Below are positions 54,878 to 64,000 of a stretch of 64,000 bases of DNA, piece after piece (position 1 is the first letter of the stretch; every line of letters begins with the position of its first letter). The notes under the pieces are model-generated. The model was not told the origin of the DNA and made no database searches. It worked only from the letters and a program-made list of their open reading frames with translations. The position numbers and the translations under genes were made by a program. The stretch covers positions 1-64,000 of the forward strand of contig NZ_JAACFS010000003.1 in the NCBI RefSeq assembly GCF_029051645.1, written 5' to 3'. The stretch is from Bradyrhizobium sp. CSA112. GTDB lineage: Bacteria > Pseudomonadota > Alphaproteobacteria > Rhizobiales > Xanthobacteraceae.

Positions 54878-55504
54878 TTAGCTGCGTGGCCTGGCAACGG
54901 CATGTGGCCATTTGCATGCCGTCGCCAGCTTCTCGCGGACAGTCTTCAGGCCGCCAAGCAAGAAATGTCCCTCGGACGCCACACCTGTTCGCGAGGAAAG
55001 GCGCACAGCGAATTCCCCCTCATCGGGGAGCGATTGTAACATGCGCACCACGTCGCCCCTGGGGGCGGCGCCAACTCCGAATGACGGGCGGGCAGCGGGA
55101 AGCTGCACTGGGAGATCGTCATGGACGCGGTAGGAGATCAGGTACTCCTCGGCGCTGCGCGAGACCGCAGGTCCCGTGATCACGAGTTCGGTACGGCCGC
55201 CGCGGCAGTGGATCGAGAGCTGCATCGTGGCGCTATCAGAGCCGCCGCGAGACGACGTGGTCGCCACAACGACCGGTGAATAGTCCACGGGCGAGGTGGT
55301 CTCGCTGACAAGCCAGTTGTCACTGTCTGCCGCGGCCGCCTGTGTGATATTGCGCGGTATTGTTTCCAAACATTCCTGCCGCGCGGTAAGCTCCACATTA
55401 GAGCACGCGCGAAGATGCGCCATTGCTTCGCTGGCACCTTGCGCGAAAGTCATGCTGTATGCTGCGTCTAACAGCACAGCGAGCGGGAGCGCGGCTCTCT
55501 TCAC
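54878..55504 (-). CDS. VasI/TagO-like periplasmic protein
   Basis: The GTG start at 55504 overlaps the stop of the upstream gene (GTGA). The 208-residue protein has a signal peptide (ALPLAVLLDAAYSMTFAQGA), a Cys-containing N-terminal segment, then WLVSETTSPVDYSPVVVATT, SIHCRGGRTELVITGP and a C-terminal beta domain. This pattern resembles the type VI secretion-associated VasI/TagO family (SPxDDS, RCR..RTELY). No other T6SS gene is nearby, so a T6SS role is doubtful. Confidence 0.6.
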   Translation of the reverse strand: MKRAALPLAVLLDAAYSMTFAQGASEAMAHLRACSNVELTARQECLETIPRNITQAAAADSDNWLVSETTSPVDYSPVVVATTSSRGGSDSATMQLSIHCRGGRTELVITGPAVSRSAEEYLISYRVHDDLPVQLPAARPSFGVGAAPRGDVVRMLQSLPDEGEFAVRLSSRTGVASEGHFLLGGLKTVREKLATACKWPHAVARPRS

Positions 55505-56532
55505 GGCCGCGCCTGTGCACTGCGCGCCGCGCGATCCAGCCATTCCTGCGCGGCCGAGAAGCGGTCTAGCCCGGGGACGGTTGCGGCGAGATTGATCGAC
55601 TTCCATTTCGGATCGAATCCCGGGGCCTGCAGCCGGTCGATCCGCGAGAACAGATGATCCACGAAACGGGCGACACGCGGGTAACGGTTCGATCGCCGCG
55701 ACCAGTTGAACGCAACCAAGGCGGTCGGCACCGCAATCGTTGAGATGCGTTCGCCCTGCTTGATTAAGTTGGGATATTCGCTCGCCTCGAGCGTTGCCGG
55801 CAAGTAGTAATCCTCGAACTTGCTGTCGAAATTGACGGACAGAAATTTATAGCCTTCGTCCCAGCGTCTACGCACGAAGGCGTCAACCGGTTTCGAGGTG
55901 ATGAAGAGGACAGCGGCAATCTCGCCTTTACGCATCTGCTCCAGAGCGATCGGGTGCGGAATGAAGGTCTTTTCGACATTGATGCCTAGACGGCTGAAGA
56001 TCAGCGGTCCTGAATAGGCAGCGGCCGTGCCCTGGGTGTTGAAATTCACTTTCTTGCCGGCGAGGTCTTGCAAGGTTGTGATTTCAGGTCGCACGAAGAT
56101 ATGCAGCTCCGACGGGAACAGGTTGAGGAGATAGGTTATGCGGCTTCGGATCTGCGGTATCTGGATTTTGTATTCTTCGAGCGCGTCGGAATTGATGATC
56201 GCGGTGTCGACGCCACGCAGGTAGAGCAGCGAATTCACATTTTCGGTGGCGCCCCGAGTGACGATCGGCAGAACATGTAGATTCGGACCGTCATCGACGA
56301 TTCGGGCCATCTCTGCCGCTAGGCGAATGGGCGCGCCCTCCAGCAAGCCGCCGGCGAGGCCGACAGTCCAGGCGTTGATCTTTTCTCTTTGGTCATGCGC
56401 AGAGGCGCGGCTGATGACTGGCGCTTCGCTCTTCGCCGGCTGCGCGTACGCGTCAACCGATTGAAGCATCCAGGTAACAGGCGCCATCGCCGCGAGGAGC
56501 AAAAACGACCATGGCTTCGGCTGCGTGTTCAT
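55501..56532 (-). CDS. TAXI-family TRAP-type solute-binding protein
   Basis: The 343-residue protein starts at 56532 with a signal peptide (FLLLAAMAPVTWMLQSVDAY). The TAXI-family body includes WTVGLAGGLLEGAPIRLAAE, LRGVDTAIINSDALEEYK, LAGKKVNFNTQGTAAAYSG and AALFITSKP-like regions. TAXI proteins bind small ligands for TRAP transporters, but no TRAP permease is adjacent. It lies 37 nt after the coiled-coil gene. Confidence 0.8.
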   Translation of the reverse strand: MNTQPKPWSFLLLAAMAPVTWMLQSVDAYAQPAKSEAPVISRASAHDQREKINAWTVGLAGGLLEGAPIRLAAEMARIVDDGPNLHVLPIVTRGATENVNSLLYLRGVDTAIINSDALEEYKIQIPQIRSRITYLLNLFPSELHIFVRPEITTLQDLAGKKVNFNTQGTAAAYSGPLIFSRLGINVEKTFIPHPIALEQMRKGEIAAVLFITSKPVDAFVRRRWDEGYKFLSVNFDSKFEDYYLPATLEASEYPNLIKQGERISTIAVPTALVAFNWSRRSNRYPRVARFVDHLFSRIDRLQAPGFDPKWKSINLAATVPGLDRFSAAQEWLDRAARSAQARP

Positions 56533-56569
56533 CTCAATCTCCACTTTTCCTTGTGCGGGTCTGATCCCC

Positions 56570-59131
56570 TCACTCACGCAATGCGTCGAGGCGCTCCTTC
56601 GCTTCTCGAATGCCGCCGCTGTGCGCCTTCGCGTAGAGTTCGCGTGCTTTCGCCGACTCGCCACGCGTTCCATAGGTGCCCCATGCGGACAAAACGACAG
56701 GATCATATGTCTGTGCGAGCATGAAACTTGCATGGGCGTCGCCGCTCTCGACGGCGCGCTCGAGTACGATACGCGCCGCGCCGATATTGCCTTGACTGAG
56801 CAGCGCACTGGCGCGAGCGATCAATCGTGCTGCCTCTACCTTGCCATGCGCATCGAAGGCCATCGGCTGTTTCGCTACGGCCGCGTCTGCAGTCGGCGTC
56901 GTCCGGACGACCGGGTTGATCGGACTGTCTTGCGCGCGCCCGAGGGGCTCGCGCTGGTCCGCGGGGCGCCGCGCGGGCGTAAGATCGCGTGCCATTGCTC
57001 CGATCTTGTTGCGCTCCTGCTGCAGCGATTGCCGCAGTTCCGCGATGGTGCGTTCCGACGCTTGTCTTTGTCGCGCGACGGCATCCTCCGCCGTTTTCGA
57101 TCGCACAGATTGAGTTTTTATCTCACGACGCGTTCCATCAAGCTCGCTCGCGAGTGTTGCGGCACGCGCCTGCGCCTCGTCGAGCGCGCGGCGTTGCTGC
57201 TCCGCGCTCGCCGTCATCGCCTGGCGCGCCGCGCCGACCTCCTGGATGAGGCCGCCGATCTTCTCTTGCTCCTGCTGCAGAGAGTCTTGCAATTTGGCAA
57301 TGGTAACCTCTGCCGCCTGTTTCTGCTGCAAGGCGTCATCGATCGCTCTTTGTGCTTGCGCGGCCTGCATCTCGATCTCGCGAGGCGCTCCAGCAAGCTC
57401 GACCGCGAGGGCCGCAGCGCGCGCCTGTGCCTCGTCGAGCGCGCGGCGTTGTTGCTCGGCGGTTGCTGTCATCGCCAGGCGCGCAGCGTCGACCTCCTGG
57501 GTGAGCGCGGCAGTCTTCTCTTGCTCCTGCCGTAGGGATTCTCTCAGTTCTTCGATAGTCGCCTCCGCCGTCCGTCTTTGTTGCGTATCCGGTTCGTCCG
57601 TCACTCGCGATGGCGAGACCTGTGTATCGATCTCGCGACGCGTTCCAGCGAGCTCGCTGGTGAGGGCCGCAGCGCGCGCCTGTGCCTCGTCGAGCGCGCG
57701 ATGTTGTTGCTCGGCGGTTGCCGCCATCGCCAGGCGCGCAGCGTCGACCTCCGGGGTGAGCGCGGCGGTCTTCTTTTGCGCCTGCCGTAGGGACTCTCTC
57801 AGTTCTTCGATAGTCGCCTCCGCCGTCCGTCTTTGTTGCGTATCCGGTTCGTCCGTTACTTGCGATTGTGTCTCGATCTCGCGACGCGTTCCAACGAGCT
57901 CGCTGGCGAGGGCCGTAGCGCGCGCCTGTGCCGCGTCGAGCGCGCGACGTTGTTGCTCGGCGGTTGCCGCCATCGCTTGGCGCGCGGCGTCGAGCTCCTG
58001 CGTAAGAGCGGCAGTCTTGCTTTGCTCCTGCTGCAAGGATTCTCGCAATTCGGCAGCGGCGGCCTCGGCCGCCCGCTTCTGCTGCACGGCTTCATCAATA
58101 GCCGTTTTCGACTGCACGGCCTGCGTTTCGATATCGTGCTGCGCTCCAGCAAGCTGGCTCCAGAGTGTTGCTGCACGCACCTGTGCTTCGTCGAACGCGC
58201 GGCGTTGTTGTTCGGCTGTTGCCTTCATCGCCTGACGCGCAGCGTCGACCTCCTTGGTGAGAGCGGCCGTTTTCTTTTGCTCCTGCCGCACGGATTCCTG
58301 CAGCCCGGCAGTGATGGCTTCCGCGGCCCGCTTCTGCTGTACAGCTTCATCGACCGCCTTTTGCGACTGTGCGGCCTGCGTTTCGATCTCGCGCCGTGTC
58401 TTGGCAAGGTTGGTCTCAAGTGCCGCGGCACGCGCCTGCGCCTCGTCGAGTGCGTGGCGTTGCTCGGCGCTTGCCGTCATCGCCTGGCGCGCTATACCGA
58501 TCTCCTGGGTGAGGGCGGCGGTCTTCTTTTGCTCCTGCCGCAGGGATTCTTGTAATTGGGAAGCGGCGGCCTCTGCCGTCTGCTTCTGCTGCCGAGCTTC
58601 ATCGACGGCCTTCTGCAATTGCATGGCTTGCGTTTCGATCTCGCGGCGAGCTTCCAAAAGCTCGTCTGCGAGTGCGTTGGCACCTGCCTGTTCCTGTTGA
58701 AGGGTCCGCCGCAGTTCCTCCACCATGATGTCCGCTTGGCGGCGTCGCGCAGTTTCGTCGTACGGCTTGCTCGACAACTCCACCTTGCCATCGAGATCGG
58801 CAATGTCTGGCAGATCAAGGTATCGCGTCGCAAAAGCGACCAGCTCCGTGCGGAAATGCACGCCGAGCAATGCAGATGCAACCAGAGTTGCAGCGATAAA
58901 CCATCGGCGCACGCGATCGTTCCAAAGGGGGCCGCTCGACTGATCGTCTTCCTGATACTGAGGCTCGGCTATTGGAGACCAATGTGTCGGTGTGATCCTG
59001 ATTGGTCTGCCGTTCTTCCAGACCCATTGCTTCGTCTCAGACGACCAATGCGCGACGTCATAAGCCGATTGATCATCCTCGACCCAGATTTCCTTTCCGT
59101 CCCTCGGAGCGGTTTCAATGGGTTGGCGCAA
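56570..59131 (-). CDS. Giant membrane-anchored coiled-coil protein with Sel1-like C-terminus (853 aa)
   Basis: The N-terminal DUF551-like segment (MRQPIETAPRDGKEIWVEDD, then TPTHWSPIA) precedes a membrane helix at about residues 77-92 (WFIAATLVASALLGVH). Residues about 140-700 are a long coiled coil of about six tandem 84-residue repeats, each with SLRQEQKKTAALTQE-, EQQRRALDEAQARAAAL- and TRREIETQ-type parts. The final 110 residues have Sel1-like helices (AASALLSQ-type, LAQTYDP, AKARELYAKAHSGGIREAKE). It is the first gene of the operon. A short paralogue is at 35197. Confidence 0.8.
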   Translation of the reverse strand: MRQPIETAPRDGKEIWVEDDQSAYDVAHWSSETKQWVWKNGRPIRITPTHWSPIAEPQYQEDDQSSGPLWNDRVRRWFIAATLVASALLGVHFRTELVAFATRYLDLPDIADLDGKVELSSKPYDETARRRQADIMVEELRRTLQQEQAGANALADELLEARREIETQAMQLQKAVDEARQQKQTAEAAASQLQESLRQEQKKTAALTQEIGIARQAMTASAEQRHALDEAQARAAALETNLAKTRREIETQAAQSQKAVDEAVQQKRAAEAITAGLQESVRQEQKKTAALTKEVDAARQAMKATAEQQRRAFDEAQVRAATLWSQLAGAQHDIETQAVQSKTAIDEAVQQKRAAEAAAAELRESLQQEQSKTAALTQELDAARQAMAATAEQQRRALDAAQARATALASELVGTRREIETQSQVTDEPDTQQRRTAEATIEELRESLRQAQKKTAALTPEVDAARLAMAATAEQQHRALDEAQARAAALTSELAGTRREIDTQVSPSRVTDEPDTQQRRTAEATIEELRESLRQEQEKTAALTQEVDAARLAMTATAEQQRRALDEAQARAAALAVELAGAPREIEMQAAQAQRAIDDALQQKQAAEVTIAKLQDSLQQEQEKIGGLIQEVGAARQAMTASAEQQRRALDEAQARAATLASELDGTRREIKTQSVRSKTAEDAVARQRQASERTIAELRQSLQQERNKIGAMARDLTPARRPADQREPLGRAQDSPINPVVRTTPTADAAVAKQPMAFDAHGKVEAARLIARASALLSQGNIGAARIVLERAVESGDAHASFMLAQTYDPVVLSAWGTYGTRGESAKARELYAKAHSGGIREAKERLDALRE
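57000..58700. repeat. Tandem DNA repeats (about 252-bp unit) inside the coiled-coil gene
   Basis: The repeat unit is roughly 252 bp (84 codons). The two units around 57540-57860 are nearly identical in DNA, pointing to recent duplication. Copy number probably varies by recombination. Confidence 0.65.
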
Positions 59132-59376
59132 ATGTGACGCCTTTTAAACAGGGTTATAGGTCACTTCACATTTCACTTCGCAAGCACGTATTAAGCTCAA
59201 TGCATATTTATATTATTAAACAACAATTAAATCAAATTAATAATAGAAGCCCCCATTTTCTGGCGTTCGGCTGCTCTCTTCGCGTGTGGTGTTTTCGAGG
59301 ATCACTCACAGGCTGAAGGATGCGGCGGCGCATCGCTCCGGGAGGGGCTGCCCTGCCGATTTCCCTTGCGGCCAAG

Positions 59377-59601
59377 TCAATAGAACGCGACAGCGATGCG
59401 TTTCTCTTTGCGCCAAACGACCGCGCAGCGCCGCGGGTCACCGTCGGGAATGACGGTCAGTGCAAACTCGTTGGGGACTTGTTCATCTGCAGCGACATCA
59501 AGCGCGGCGCCGAAAGCAGAAATACTACGAATTGTGCAAATAGTTTTCGAACGGCCGAAGCTGATTGAGCCCAGCCTTGCAGGGTGCTTCTCAACCATCA
59601 T
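59377..59601 (-). CDS. PilZ-like domain protein (74 aa)
   Basis: The start at 59601 gives MMVEKHPARLGSISFGRSKT, then ICTIRSISAFGAALDVAADE and VPNEFALTVIPDGDPRRCAV, ending VAFY. The beta-barrel pattern and terminal (VVWRKEKRIAVAFY) match PilZ-type proteins, as in the gene at 40184. The cyclic-di-GMP-binding RxxxR is not evident. Confidence 0.6.
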   Translation of the reverse strand: MMVEKHPARLGSISFGRSKTICTIRSISAFGAALDVAADEQVPNEFALTVIPDGDPRRCAVVWRKEKRIAVAFY

Positions 59602-60294
59602 TTCCTCCACGCAATCAGTTCGACGCGCGCAACTCCTCCTCACTATTCCGATGGCGACAGATGCGCGCGTTCGGCTAAACGGGACCCATGATCGAATTTG
59701 ACCGGATGCCTCCGGCTTCACCTTCAATGGCGACTATGGAATGAGCCCCTCAAGTCGGCGTACCTCCTCCCAAGGCCATTTTAAATTACCACAAGTTATT
59801 TTTTTAACGCAGTTAAATTGTATTAGGCATTTATTGGCGACCGTCAACTTGGGCGGACATGCCCAGAAACCTGCAAGCAGCGGAAAGATAGGTGTCGCGG
59901 GTTGCATCGAGTCGATTGTGTTGAGAGGGCCCCAATGCAGATTGCTGGAGGATGACTTACGACGCGAAGCTTTGCGCCCTCAGATTGGTGGCCTTTCAGG
60001 GTTCATTCCGGCGAGCACAACTCGTTTCACCGTTTGATCTCGTTCGGGCGGTTTCGGAGTTTGCTGATCAGAGATCGGCATTGGTGCGGCATCAACACAG
60101 TTCCAATCGGGCAGCGATGGGCTGCCCCATGCGCGGGCGATTGCTTGGATGATCAACTGGGGAGCCTCGACCCTGCCCACAGACCGGCATCATTCGCACG
60201 AAAGCGATCTTGCGCCGAACGGTTGCATTTCGTGATAACTTGGCTGTGACGACTCAGCATCTATCTCGACCAGCCATCCTGGAGAAGCTCGAAG
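59602..60294. other. Stretch without a confident gene
   Basis: Short frames exist on both strands but lack recognisable content. The 59760-59830 region is AT-rich (TTATTTTTTTAACGCAG). Confidence 0.35.
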
Positions 60295-60708
60295 ATGTTT
60301 CAGCGATTTCTAAAGGCGCACACCGCCGTCAATTTCAAGGCGCGATCGGCCAGCCGAGATACCGAAACTGACCGTGCCCGCGCTACATCCATTTTTCGGT
60401 CGATAGAGGATGCGCTGGAGGGCGCGAAAGCTGAGCAGGCTGGCCTGAAAGCGCGTATCGATGACGCGCTAGCGCGATCGGCAGTAACCTTGGGCAATGA
60501 TTCCGATGAGTATCTGACGAGAGATCCCGAGGATAGCCATTATCAGAATTTGCTCGGCCGCGAGATAGCAGAAGGGCAGAGGCGGTTGAACGAACTGGAA
60601 GCGACTATCAGGCATATCCAGTTCCTGAAGACTGCGCTAGTCACAAGGTTTCCCGATTTCGACTTTGGACACAATACCTCCCACGCGAAGGATAGTGGAG
60701 CGACCTAG
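60295..60708 (+). CDS. Hypothetical helical protein (137 aa)
   Basis: It starts MFQRFLKAHTAVNFKARSAS and is mostly helical: AKAEQAGLKARIDDALARSA, YQNLLGREIAEGQRRLNELE, ATIRHIQFLKTALVTRFPDF. Coiled-coil spacing is evident in the middle. It is soluble with no signal peptide. This type occurs in Bradyrhizobium but has no assigned function. Confidence 0.6.
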   Translation: MFQRFLKAHTAVNFKARSASRDTETDRARATSIFRSIEDALEGAKAEQAGLKARIDDALARSAVTLGNDSDEYLTRDPEDSHYQNLLGREIAEGQRRLNELEATIRHIQFLKTALVTRFPDFDFGHNTSHAKDSGAT

Positions 60709-61943
60709 GAATGGTTCGACGAGAATGACGCCGGTTCTAGACCGCGCTAGCGTTGGTGAAAGCTGGCTTATTCTAAGATTTGCGAGGGTGCTCGACCAGC
60801 AAGCCAGCCAATTGCAAACAAAATGGCTGCTGGCGGCACCCTTGCTGCGACTATTATGGGTGATAGGCAGCGTCCCACTCCTTCGTCCCGATTTCAATGT
60901 ATCTTGCCTGTCGATGAGGTAGGCGACTGCTGCTATCACTCCCAGTAACAAGATTGTCCAAAACCGGATAGTCGTGAAAGCCGAACCAGAAACACGTTAC
61001 AATCAGCAGCCAGTACGACAAATTTGCCATGTGCCCCTGCCGTGTCGCGAGCTACCGGCAAGTCGCCGTCGCGGACCGCGCATTCGCGGTCTTCGGGTAA
61101 TCAAATTAGGCGCCAATCTTGCGATAACGGAGCCTGGCGCAAAGGTTTGCAAATTCGCGCGACTTGCAACCATATTTGTATCTAGCAAATCGGCCGCAAC
61201 GAAACTCGCATGTTATGTCTGTCGCTGAGGTTAATCCTGGAATGCGGCTTCACTGACTTTTTCGAGCTTCTCCACGAATTCGAACGAGGACGCCGACCTG
61301 CACCAAGATTCTTCTGTAGGGGCGCTCCATGTGCCCGGCGACTTAAGGGAGAGACCGGCAATGGCAGGCGCGAGAGCTTTGGCGATTGGAGCATTGGACG
61401 TCGCCATGCGGCGGACAACAGGTAATCTGGATGACGAGTGAGCATCCTGCGGTGGACGAACGCCGAGCGCGCCGAGCTGGCCCCGTGTTGAAGACGATGG
61501 CGAGCGCGATTTCGCATTCGTCGAATTTCGGGAATGACATCATTCGGTACATTCGGACGGTCCCGCGTTGTGATTCAGTTCAGCAAGAGCGTCTTCGATG
61601 GTATTAAGAGCGTTCTTGCTCATGTAACGCAGGTAGGCCAGACTTCGTCATTTGGCTGATGTGGGCAACTCACTGACAATCAAGCTGAGCGCAGTCGATA
61701 GTCACGACCTCCAGCTCTCGTAGTAGTTCAGCCCTCAAACGGATTCGCAATATGAGCGCGTCCGAACGATGAACAGAAGTCGTGGTCGTGCAGAGGATCT
61801 CAGGAAAGGCAGCAAACGCTAGGACGCAAACCAGGCATTGATGATCACCGATGCTACCTAGTGACGGCGACGTGTTGTTTCTGGTCAACCCTTGAACGAG
61901 GCGCTACGGCCAGCAGATTTCATCCTGTCCAGCCTCTAGCCGT
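60709..61943. other. 1.2-kb stretch without a confident gene
   Basis: A minus-strand frame near 60870-60951 contains a hydrophobic helix (LLLGVIAAVAYLIDR) that may be the remains of a small membrane protein. Other frames are short and unrecognised. The stretch looks like decayed accessory DNA. Confidence 0.35.
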
Positions 61944-62264
61944 CTAGTACCTGACTGAAATGACCGCATCCGCTCGACAGCGCCGGCAAGGTCCGTAGTG
62001 CGCAGGTCCAGGATACCAGCCGGAACCGAAAAATGGCACGGTCAGGGGGGTGGCACCCCGCACGCCTTCTACTAGCTCGCACCGAGCATGGCGAAGTCCG
62101 ACTGAACGCAACGGTCTTGCATTCCAGCGGTGCGCGCCAACAACCGCTCCTGCAGTCGAAGCCGGCTGGACGGTCCAATCTGCCGCTTCTATGGAGCTTG
62201 TGGAAATAGCAAGAATTGCGGTCACGGCGACCGACCAAATGAGAATTCGAGGTGCAGTCGACAT
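61944..62264 (-). CDS. Small secreted hypothetical protein (106 aa)
   Basis: AAGGGGG precedes the ATG at 62264. The signal peptide (APRILIWSVAVTAILAISTS) is cleaved near EAADW. The mature part has three or four Cys (ARCELVE; YGPCRRCRADAV) and aromatic-Gly stretches (PFFGSGWYPGPAHYG). Function is unknown. Confidence 0.55.
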   Translation of the reverse strand: MSTAPRILIWSVAVTAILAISTSSIEAADWTVQPASTAGAVVGAHRWNARPLRSVGLRHARCELVEGVRGATPLTVPFFGSGWYPGPAHYGPCRRCRADAVISVRY

Positions 62265-62588
62265 TACGGTCCCCCTTGTTTGTGTTCCCGAAGCTAACCT
62301 CAAGTGTGAACATGCCCCAGCCCGATCAGCAGGGGAAGGTTCTCTCCGGTGTCCGATTCCCACCAATTCCATGCTGAGGCTCGAGCTACCGTGAAATGCT
62401 GCCGCTGGGTCCCCTGGGCAGGGGCGGGAGCCGACCAGCCACTGTAGTATCGAGCAAATCATCGTCCGGCTCCTGCCCGGCGGCCTGTTCATTGCAACGC
62501 GTAAAATTCTCTAAACATTGAACCTGCCTCCCGCCACCGTCGTTTAACATTCTGGGAAATCCTTGCTTTCCTGGCAGAGGGGGATCCG

Positions 62589-62870
62589 ATGGGTAACGGT
62601 GTTACAAGCAAAGCCTACAATAGAGCTCTTCAGGATTCGTTCAAAACAATAAAGCGCGCCCACAAACAGCTTCGCGTTGTGACCAGGGCAAACGCAACAC
62701 CGGTGGACCTCACGTCACGTATGGAACTTTGCGGGATATTGCTTGGGGAGGTCGCAGGTATTCGCAGCAATCTAGTGGCCTACCTCGAGTACACGCGTGC
62801 AGAGGGCCAAATTCCTATGCAGATGAAATGCGTTGACCGCGACCCGCTTCAGGAGGTCTCGTCGTTGTGA
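62589..62870 (+). CDS. Hypothetical helical protein (93 aa)
   Basis: GAGGGGGATCCG precedes the ATG. It starts MGNGVTSKAYNRALQDSFKT and is helical (RAHKQLRVVTRANATPVDLT; CGILLGEVAGIRSNLVAYLE). Its 3' end overlaps the convergent H-NS-like gene by 22 bp. Function is unknown. Confidence 0.55.
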   Translation: MGNGVTSKAYNRALQDSFKTIKRAHKQLRVVTRANATPVDLTSRMELCGILLGEVAGIRSNLVAYLEYTRAEGQIPMQMKCVDRDPLQEVSSL

Positions 62871-63220
62871 TTATCGTCGTCTGCATGATTGACGCTTTTG
62901 TCTATTACAAAGTCTTCCAACTTCCGCCCGGCGCTTAAGGCGGCGACCAGCCATCTCGGCTGCTTTCCGCGTCCAGACCACTTTTGCGTCGGCTGGGAGG
63001 GGTTCCAGTATTTTGGCTCGACTTTTGGATATCTGCGCCGAGGACGGCTGGCGGGCGCGCCCTCAGTGTCGCGCATCTGCTCTACGCGGCTCAACTGCGC
63101 TAGACGCCGCTCCAGTTGAAGTTTTTCCGCCGTGATCTTTTCAGACAGGAGTTTGGTGAGCTGCTCATGCAAGAGCCAAAGCTCGTCAAAATCCATTGCC
63201 TCCAAGTCTGTCCTGCGCAT
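62849..63220 (-). CDS. H-NS-family nucleoid protein 2 (full length)
   Basis: The start at 63220 gives MRRTDLEAMDFDELWLLHEQ, then LLSEKITAEKLQLERRLAQL (oligomerisation). A basic linker (SRPRRRYPKVEPKY) leads to the DNA-binding motif KWSGRGKQPRWLVAALSAGR, LEDF. An acidic tail (HADDDNHNDE) is longer than in the copy at 26166. It can bind AT-rich DNA; the upstream 63330-63390 is very AT-rich. Confidence 0.9.
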   Translation of the reverse strand: MRRTDLEAMDFDELWLLHEQLTKLLSEKITAEKLQLERRLAQLSRVEQMRDTEGAPASRPRRRYPKVEPKYWNPSQPTQKWSGRGKQPRWLVAALSAGRKLEDFVIDKSVNHADDDNHNDETS

Positions 63221-63498
63221 TGCGGGTCCGTTAAGGCTAACAGATTGCGGTTTTTCCGGAAGCATCCAATCCTCGAAATATCGCTGGCGATGACGCCAAA
63301 TACGTGCGAAGTTTGAATCGATAGATTTAGGCTTTTAAACATTATTTGATTGTAAATTTAATAATTTAATTCAATTAAAAGCAAGGGCGTATTTAGGGTT
63401 TTGAGCAGAGCCAGTGGGCGTCGGAAAAGGAGGGTGACACGCTGCTATGAATTGATTGGGGTAGGGTCGTTGCTTAGAGTTTTTGCGTAGGTGCCCAA

Positions 63499-63780
63499 AT
63501 GGATTTTCAAATGGATTCTATCGGTTCCTCCCTTTCTCGCCTTCAAGATGCGGTTGGCCGCTGCATGGTACCGTCCGCCGCATCGAGTGATGTTAGCCAA
63601 CTTAGACACCAGATTGAACTTAGGCAGCGTGTCCTGAAGGATATCGAAGTCATCAGATGCCGGCTGTCGCTTTTCTTTCGCCACAGAGGCAAGGGGCAGC
63701 GCAGGAAAACGCAGCACCGGCGGGGGCGATCGAGCCTTGACGCGCGCCAGGACCACGGCTGGCGAACTCCTCGTCCTTAA
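63499..63780 (+). CDS. Hypothetical protein (93 aa)
   Basis: The N-terminal 60 residues (MDFQMDSIGSSLSRLQDAVG, DVSQLRHQIELRQRVLKDIE, VIRCRLSLF) look like a natural helical protein. The basic C-terminus may be read-through past a damaged end. A minus-strand frame covers the same region and is less convincing. Confidence 0.4.
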   Translation: MDFQMDSIGSSLSRLQDAVGRCMVPSAASSDVSQLRHQIELRQRVLKDIEVIRCRLSLFFRHRGKGQRRKTQHRRGRSSLDARQDHGWRTPRP

Positions 63781-64000
63781 CTGCAGCTCTTTGATTGGTG
63801 CAGTTCAAAGGGGCAGGCTGGGAATTTTCGCGCGGCTAGGTTTCTGTGTCAAAACAAGCGCAAAGACCGCCGAATTAATCATTTTCCCGTGGAACTCTTG
63901 TGATCCCCCTTGATTGTCATTCGGGGGTGTGACATCGCATTATGTTCTAAGCATTATGTTCCGAGGCGAACCAAGAGCGGCGGCATGGCTCCAAAAAAGA

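Noticed and set aside
54878..55504. Evidence of a type VI secretion system
   Set aside because: Only one VasI/TagO-like gene is present, and no other T6SS component is nearby.
56525..58555. Plus-strand Leu/Arg-rich frames over the coiled-coil gene
   Set aside because: They are antisense readings of the Glu/Gln/Ala-rich repeats.

Overview
The window is high-GC alphaproteobacterial DNA, most like Bradyrhizobium or a close relative (inference). The grounds are the LIV-type and TctC-type solute-binding proteins, the alphaproteobacterial H-NS-like proteins (GRGKQP motif), and the many short lineage-restricted genes. It has no ribosomal or other housekeeping genes. Ordered metabolic clusters alternate with decayed accessory DNA.

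Positions 1-7064 look like the end of a genomic island. Small hypothetical genes and truncated genes lead to a decayed tyrosine integrase that abuts the 3' half of a CAU-anticodon tRNA. Positions 7108-22465 hold a catabolic and transport cluster. A long minus-strand operon encodes a 3-hydroxyisobutyrate-dehydrogenase-like enzyme, an MmgE/PrpD protein, a branched-chain-amino-acid-type ABC transporter with two binding proteins and a permease-ATPase fusion, a carboxymuconolactone-decarboxylase-like protein and an SDR. A GntR regulator and a TctC-type binding protein follow. A divergent plus-strand operon has a second MmgE/PrpD, a second CMD protein and a metallo-beta-lactamase-fold hydrolase. A frameshifted tctC and a wrecked norD end this block.

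Positions 24.4-41.5 kb are accessory DNA. The main theme is a repeated module: a small gene holding only an H-NS-like N-terminal segment, facing a small coiled-coil gene on the other strand, sometimes with a 36-residue membrane peptide. One module copy is split by a 12.5-kb composite element (27521-40056) bounded by two direct copies of an IS5-like element with dead transposases. The element carries two more modules, an RlpA-like protein, a GH105-like hydrolase and other small genes.

Positions 42.0-45.6 kb are the dTDP-rhamnose genes rfbB, rfbA, rfbC and rfbD. Next come a nucleotidyltransferase and a PqqD-HprK-like fusion kinase, divergent from a small protein with an RRKFL leader. Three such paralogues (conserved leader, variable tail) lie in the window. 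Together these make a candidate peptide-modification or export locus.

Positions 49.5-64 kb carry small membrane and hypothetical genes, a Nudix hydrolase, a second full-length H-NS-like gene and a four-gene minus-strand operon (54327-59131). That operon encodes a membrane-anchored coiled-coil protein with about six 84-residue repeats and a Sel1-like end, a TAXI-type binding protein, a VasI/TagO-like protein and a DsrE-family protein.

All calls rest on reading the sequence and remembered family features. No database search was run.
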